DNA of 64,000 bases from Lingula anatina. Taxonomy: Eukaryota; Brachiopoda; Lingulata; Lingulida; Lingulidae. The notes under the pieces were generated by a model. It worked only from the letters and a program-made list of their open reading frames with translations. It had not been told where the DNA came from and ran no database searches. The stretch's first letter is position 1. Every line of letters begins with the position of its first letter. The stretch is taken from NCBI RefSeq assembly GCF_001039355.2, contig NW_019775978.1, positions 1 to 64,000 on the forward strand, written 5' to 3'. Of the stretch, positions 62,356 to 64,000 are shown in pieces. Made by a program: the position numbers and the translations under genes.

Positions 62356-63736
62356 TGTATAACTTCAGGTAAATAGAGAACGGGAAGTAAATCACACACA
62401 CACACACGTACACACATATATACATATGCATTAAATTTTGGGGTACACTGAAAACAAAGAGTACATCGAAGCACAACTTACGTGAGGATGGCGTCTTCTT
62501 CTCTGCCCCAGAGCCTGGTCCAAGCAGACTAGAGATTTGCTCTCGCATGTAGACTGCCGTAGACGGCCGTTTTCGCTTCCCTACACACGGCTCCTCCAAC
62601 ACGTCCAGACACTGTTTGTGAATGTCGCACTTGCAGTCTGAAACATATACACCAGCAAATAAAGTTAACTTGTAAGATTAAGCGAGGTTTGCCCTCTGAC
62701 TCATGAGTTATATTATACACTGGTATTATTGACATCAATTAAAGAAAACTACAACATAAAACAAGGAACAAAAAGAAATCCTCATACAAACAAGCTATGC
62801 AAAAGGCATGGGCATATCTTACAGAACAACTACACATATAATAATATAATAAGAAGACAAAGGAATTTTCCAGTTCTTAAATGAATATTTTTCCAATCTG
62901 TTGCTGTAACATTACTACATTTACTTTACTTTGTTTTCATGTCGTAAAGATATGTTACATATTCCACATAATAGCCATGGCAATAATAATGATTTGTCAC
63001 CAACAAACACAAAGTGACAATATCTACATTTGAATATATAAATTACAGTACCTTTACACTGGTATCCTTGGTATGCTATCCCCCAGATGTTGTTATGACA
63101 GTGTATACAGTTCAATACAATAACAGTAAATACATCAACAACAGTACCTTTACACTGGTATCCTATCCCCCAGATGATGTTATGACCGTGTATACAGTAC
63201 AATACAATAACAGTAAATACATCAACAACAGTACCTTTACACTGGTATCCTTGGTATTCTATCCCCCAGATGATGTTATGACCGTGTATACAGTACAATA
63301 CAATAACAGTAAATACATCAACAACAGTACCTTTACACTGGTATCCTTGGTATCCTATCCCCCAGATGATGTTATGACCGTGTATACAGTACAATACAAT
63401 AACAGTAAATACATCAACAACAGTACCTTTACACTGGTATCCTTGGTATCCTATCCCCCAGATGATGTTATGACCGTGTATACAGTACAATACAATAACA
63501 GTAAATACATCAACAACAGTACCTTTACACTGGTATCCTTGGTATCCTATCCCCCAGATGATGTTATGACCGTGTATACAGTACAATACAATAACAGTAA
63601 ATACATCAACAACAACAGTACCTTTACACTGGTATCCTTGGTATCCTATCCCCCAGATGATGTTATGGCAGTACACACAGAAGGTGGTTTGACTATAATG
63701 CTGTGGCATAAAGCTGTGACCACGGACAGAGAAGAC
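32217..63736 (-). CDS. ARHGEF11/12: RGS-RhoGEF (ARHGEF1/11/12, RhoGEF2 family), 5' partial: C1-DH-PH-coiled coil-acidic tail
   Basis: Twenty exons in transcript order: 63736-63622, 62637-62482, 51353-51240, 50952-50751, 50314-50228, 49493-49345, 48918-48778, 48268-48189, 47756-47631, 47455-47338, 46975-46803, 46608-46368, 45881-45794, 35641-35504, 35081-34909, 34532-34423, 33986-33863, 33596-33490, 33054-32832, 32560-32217. They total 3,009 nt, 1,002 residues, all phases agreeing. Residues 7-56 are a C1 zinc finger, about 266-487 a DH domain and 488-610 a PH domain. About 815-850 form a Lys/Glu-rich coiled-coil-like helix, and the last 80 residues are highly acidic. DH-PH exchanges GDP for GTP on Rho; in this family an upstream RGS-like domain (outside the window) receives signals from G-alpha-12/13. 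The presence of C1 points to the invertebrate RhoGEF2-type architecture. Family assignment is very firm; the exact vertebrate co-orthologue cannot be chosen. Confidence 0.93.
35357..35435. repeat. (TA)n microsatellite
   Basis: About 38 TA units in the RhoGEF intron between exons 35504-35641 and 34909-35081. Confidence 0.95.
35504..46608 (-). CDS. PH domain exons
   Basis: Exons 46608-46368, 45881-45794 and the start of 35641-35504. Recognisable strands are TLIYDGSLTWRVNR, LHAVLLNDILMLLQKQDEKL, KCHS, SPIIKLTNLLTRNVATDKKA and VGPQIYELAAMTAEEK. The C-terminal helix is KKKWFKHITEAAEAH. The strong match to RGS-RhoGEF PH domains and the conserved order fix the family. A 10.1-kb intron splits the last helix. 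Confidence 0.92.
35642..45793. other. Large RhoGEF intron (10.1 kb)
   Basis: No conserved coding exon was found on either strand. It holds (CT)n/(CA)n at 37658-37705 and 38720-38804, palindromic GGTCTAAA/TTTAGACC-rich segments at 37098-37370 and a related one at 39120-39360, and a G9 run near 40895. A 25-bp tandem duplication near 40752-40800 adjoins an undetermined base (40750). The intron splits the PH C-terminal helix. Confidence 0.55.
46151..46290. repeat. 17-bp minisatellite CACACTGTTACACCTAA
   Basis: About eight units, most identical, in the intron next to the PH exon. The same consensus occurs in reverse orientation at about 49898-50190. Confidence 0.85.
46745..46793. repeat. (GT)n(GA)n microsatellite
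   Basis: Compound dinucleotide repeat ending about 10 bp from the donor of the exon 46803-46975. Confidence 0.95.
46803..49493 (-). CDS. DH (RhoGEF) domain exons
   Basis: Exons 49493-49345, 48918-48778, 48268-48189, 47756-47631, 47455-47338 and 46975-46803. The domain begins KPKERKRQEVMNELFYTERA, as in other RGS-RhoGEFs. It contains NLPRVIELH in the second helix block and the signature helix MQRLTKYPLLIENLMKHT, which contacts the Rho switch regions. No disruption is seen. A degenerate tandem repeat abuts the donor of the first of these exons. Confidence 0.93.
49160..49335. repeat. Degenerate tandem repeat next to a DH-exon splice donor
   Basis: Four diverged copies of about 50 bp built around CCATGTGTAACACTGCTTGC and CAT. 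The last copy ends about 10 bp from the exon 49345-49493 donor. Confidence 0.75.
49898..50190. repeat. Inverted-orientation relative of the 46.2-kb minisatellite
   Basis: Degenerate units around GTGTGTTAGGTGTGACA, the reverse complement of the 46.15-46.29 kb unit apart from one base. They lie in the intron between exons 50228 and 49493. A weaker relative is present at 33396-33450. Confidence 0.7.
51721..51901. mobile_element. MITE with GGCCGCATTCAGAACAG inverted repeats and TTA target duplication
   Basis: TTA flanks both ends (51721-51723 and 51899-51901). The terminal repeats GGCCGCATTCAGAACAG and CTGTTCTGAATGCGGCC are perfect, and inner arms (GCGACCCACT/AGTGGGTCG) extend the palindrome. 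The 175-bp element has no coding capacity. A 3-bp TTA duplication is typical of PIF/Harbinger derivatives. It lies in a RhoGEF intron. Confidence 0.85.
51902..59596. other. RhoGEF intron, no conserved exon except the possible alternative start
   Basis: Most of the 11-kb intron. A GCT/GCC-rich run at 55276-55304 (CAG/CGG on the minus strand) might mark a 5' UTR. GTGAAACCAGGCC near 56346-56360 resembles a MITE end but its partner was not located. Otherwise only short frames. Confidence 0.45.
58561..58573 (-). CDS. Possible alternative first coding exon of the RhoGEF (MAGK)
   Basis: On the minus strand ATGGCTGGAAAAG is followed by a strong donor, GTAAGTTTG. It ends in phase 1, exactly the phase of the C1 exon it would replace, so it could splice to 51353 and read MAGK-V-VPPKTPG. 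An isoform starting here would lack RGS and C1 but retain DH-PH. No distinct promoter motif is visible. The match of phase and donor is the only support. Confidence 0.4.
59597..62296. repeat. Near-identical 871-bp direct duplication (59597-60467 and 61426-62296) flanking an N gap
   Basis: The copies are collinear with an offset of 1,829 bp and no indels; four substitutions were noticed (for example GGTATATT/GGTTTATT). The first copy ends in a CA repeat exactly where 958 Ns begin (60468-61425). Open frames crossing the Ns are artefacts. This is either an unmerged haplotype or a recent tandem duplication. Confidence 0.9.
60468..61425. other. Assembly gap (N run)
   Basis: 958 undetermined bases in the intron between the C1 exon 62482-62637 and exon 51240-51353. 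Confidence 0.99.
62281..62351. repeat. (CA)n microsatellite
   Basis: About 34 CA units. The same repeat begins the N gap in the duplicated copy. Confidence 0.95.
62482..63736 (-). CDS. C1 domain exon pair of the RhoGEF (63622-63736 and 62482-62637)
   Basis: Joined at the donor 63621-63620, the two exons give the exact C1 spacing H-x12-C-x2-C-x13-C-x2-C-x4-H-x2-C-x7-C, from HSFMPQHYSQTTFCVYC through IIWGIGYQGYQCKDCKCDIH to KQCLDVLEEPC. This domain binds two zinc ions and usually lipid or membrane. The upstream acceptor (TTTTCTCATTCCAG) is strong. The frame stays open upstream of it, but this is treated as intron. The donor region is amplified into a minisatellite, listed separately. Confidence 0.9.
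63046..63664. repeat. 96-bp minisatellite, seven units, derived from the C1 exon 3' half plus its splice donor
   Basis: CAGTACCTTTACACTGG starts at 63046, 63142, 63229, 63325, 63421, 63517 and 63616, giving units of 96, 87, 96, 96, 96 and 99 bp. On the minus strand each unit encodes the exon end (HNIIWGI.YQ.YQCK), the donor AAAG|GTACTG and about 50 intron bases. All length changes are multiples of three and no stop occurs. Only the right-most unit joins the authentic exon upstream sequence. Confidence 0.9.
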
Positions 63737-64000
63737 CTGGAATGAGAAAACATCATCAATCAGTGCTCCTATTGCCAAGCGTCTGTTCTTGCCCAGATAA
63801 TAGCTGGAGTCAGGGGGATTCCACCAAGAGCTGAGACACTCCATCAATCTTCCGGGAACTCTGAAAGTTGTTTCTGCCTGATAAGTGAGGGACTAAGATG
63901 ACCGTCTTTCTAGAAAACGCCTAGTGTTCCTTAGTAAAACTCAACATCTACTGACATTTTGAATCCCAAAAATGTGCACATACAAAAAAACCTGTAGACA
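63737..64000. other. Upstream intron of the RhoGEF (window edge)
   Basis: On the minus strand the frame is open for about 37 codons upstream of the acceptor, but there is no conserved sequence and the acceptor is strong, so it is treated as intron. The RGS and any PDZ exons lie beyond the window. Confidence 0.5.

Noticed and set aside
63046-63664. CRISPR-like regular array
   Set aside because: Units are contiguous tandem copies without distinct spacers, in a eukaryotic gene.
63014-63745. 243-codon plus-strand and 308-codon minus-strand open frames
   Set aside because: Both come from the 96-bp tandem repeat, whose unit is a multiple of three. The minus-strand frame includes the true C1 exon but runs through the splice donor into intron.

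Overview
This is metazoan genomic DNA: AT-rich, with short exons bounded by GT/AG splice sites, long introns, microsatellites, minisatellites, MITE-like palindromes and assembly gaps (N runs). Frequent TACATGTA-type words and the gene content (a polycystin-1-like protein, a TICAM-like TIR adaptor, an invertebrate-type RhoGEF with a C1 domain) suggest a marine invertebrate, perhaps a lophotrochozoan such as a mollusc. That placement is an inference.

Four protein-coding genes can be assembled with every splice phase consistent. (1) 221-4185, plus: the 3' part of a polycystin-1-family gene. It has a PLAT domain and four membrane segments, then stops before the polycystin channel module. (2) 7458-14364, minus: a complete 381-residue protein with an N-terminal TIR domain and a Ser/Thr/Glu-rich tail. 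The tail contains a tandemly duplicated 75-nt exon. A 3.2-kb transposon-like element with long internal inverted repeats sits in its largest intron. (3) 25147-29518, plus: mitochondrial ribosomal protein L41 (MRPL41) in four exons, with an unusually long N-terminal part. (4) 32217-63736, minus: the last 20 coding exons (1,002 residues) of an RGS-RhoGEF (ARHGEF1/11/12, fly RhoGEF2 family), with C1, DH and PH domains, a coiled coil and an acidic tail. A possible alternative first exon (58561-58573) would give an isoform without C1.

Genes 1 and 2 converge, as do genes 3 and 4. The stretch 14.4-25.1 kb has no convincing conserved protein. It holds a GC-box/CCAAT promoter-like block followed by possible non-coding exons, a MITE with an unoccupied paralogous site, an 850-bp insertion flanked by 23-bp direct repeats, and a probable small coding region on the minus strand (22508-22913) readable only across three homopolymer frameshifts.

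The most unusual structure is at 63.05-63.66 kb. The 3' half of the first C1 exon, its splice donor and the first intron bases are amplified into seven 96-bp units, all in frame. Only the donor nearest the upstream exon gives exact C1 zinc spacing. A near-identical 871-bp duplication flanks the 958-bp N gap in the same gene and looks like an unmerged haplotype.
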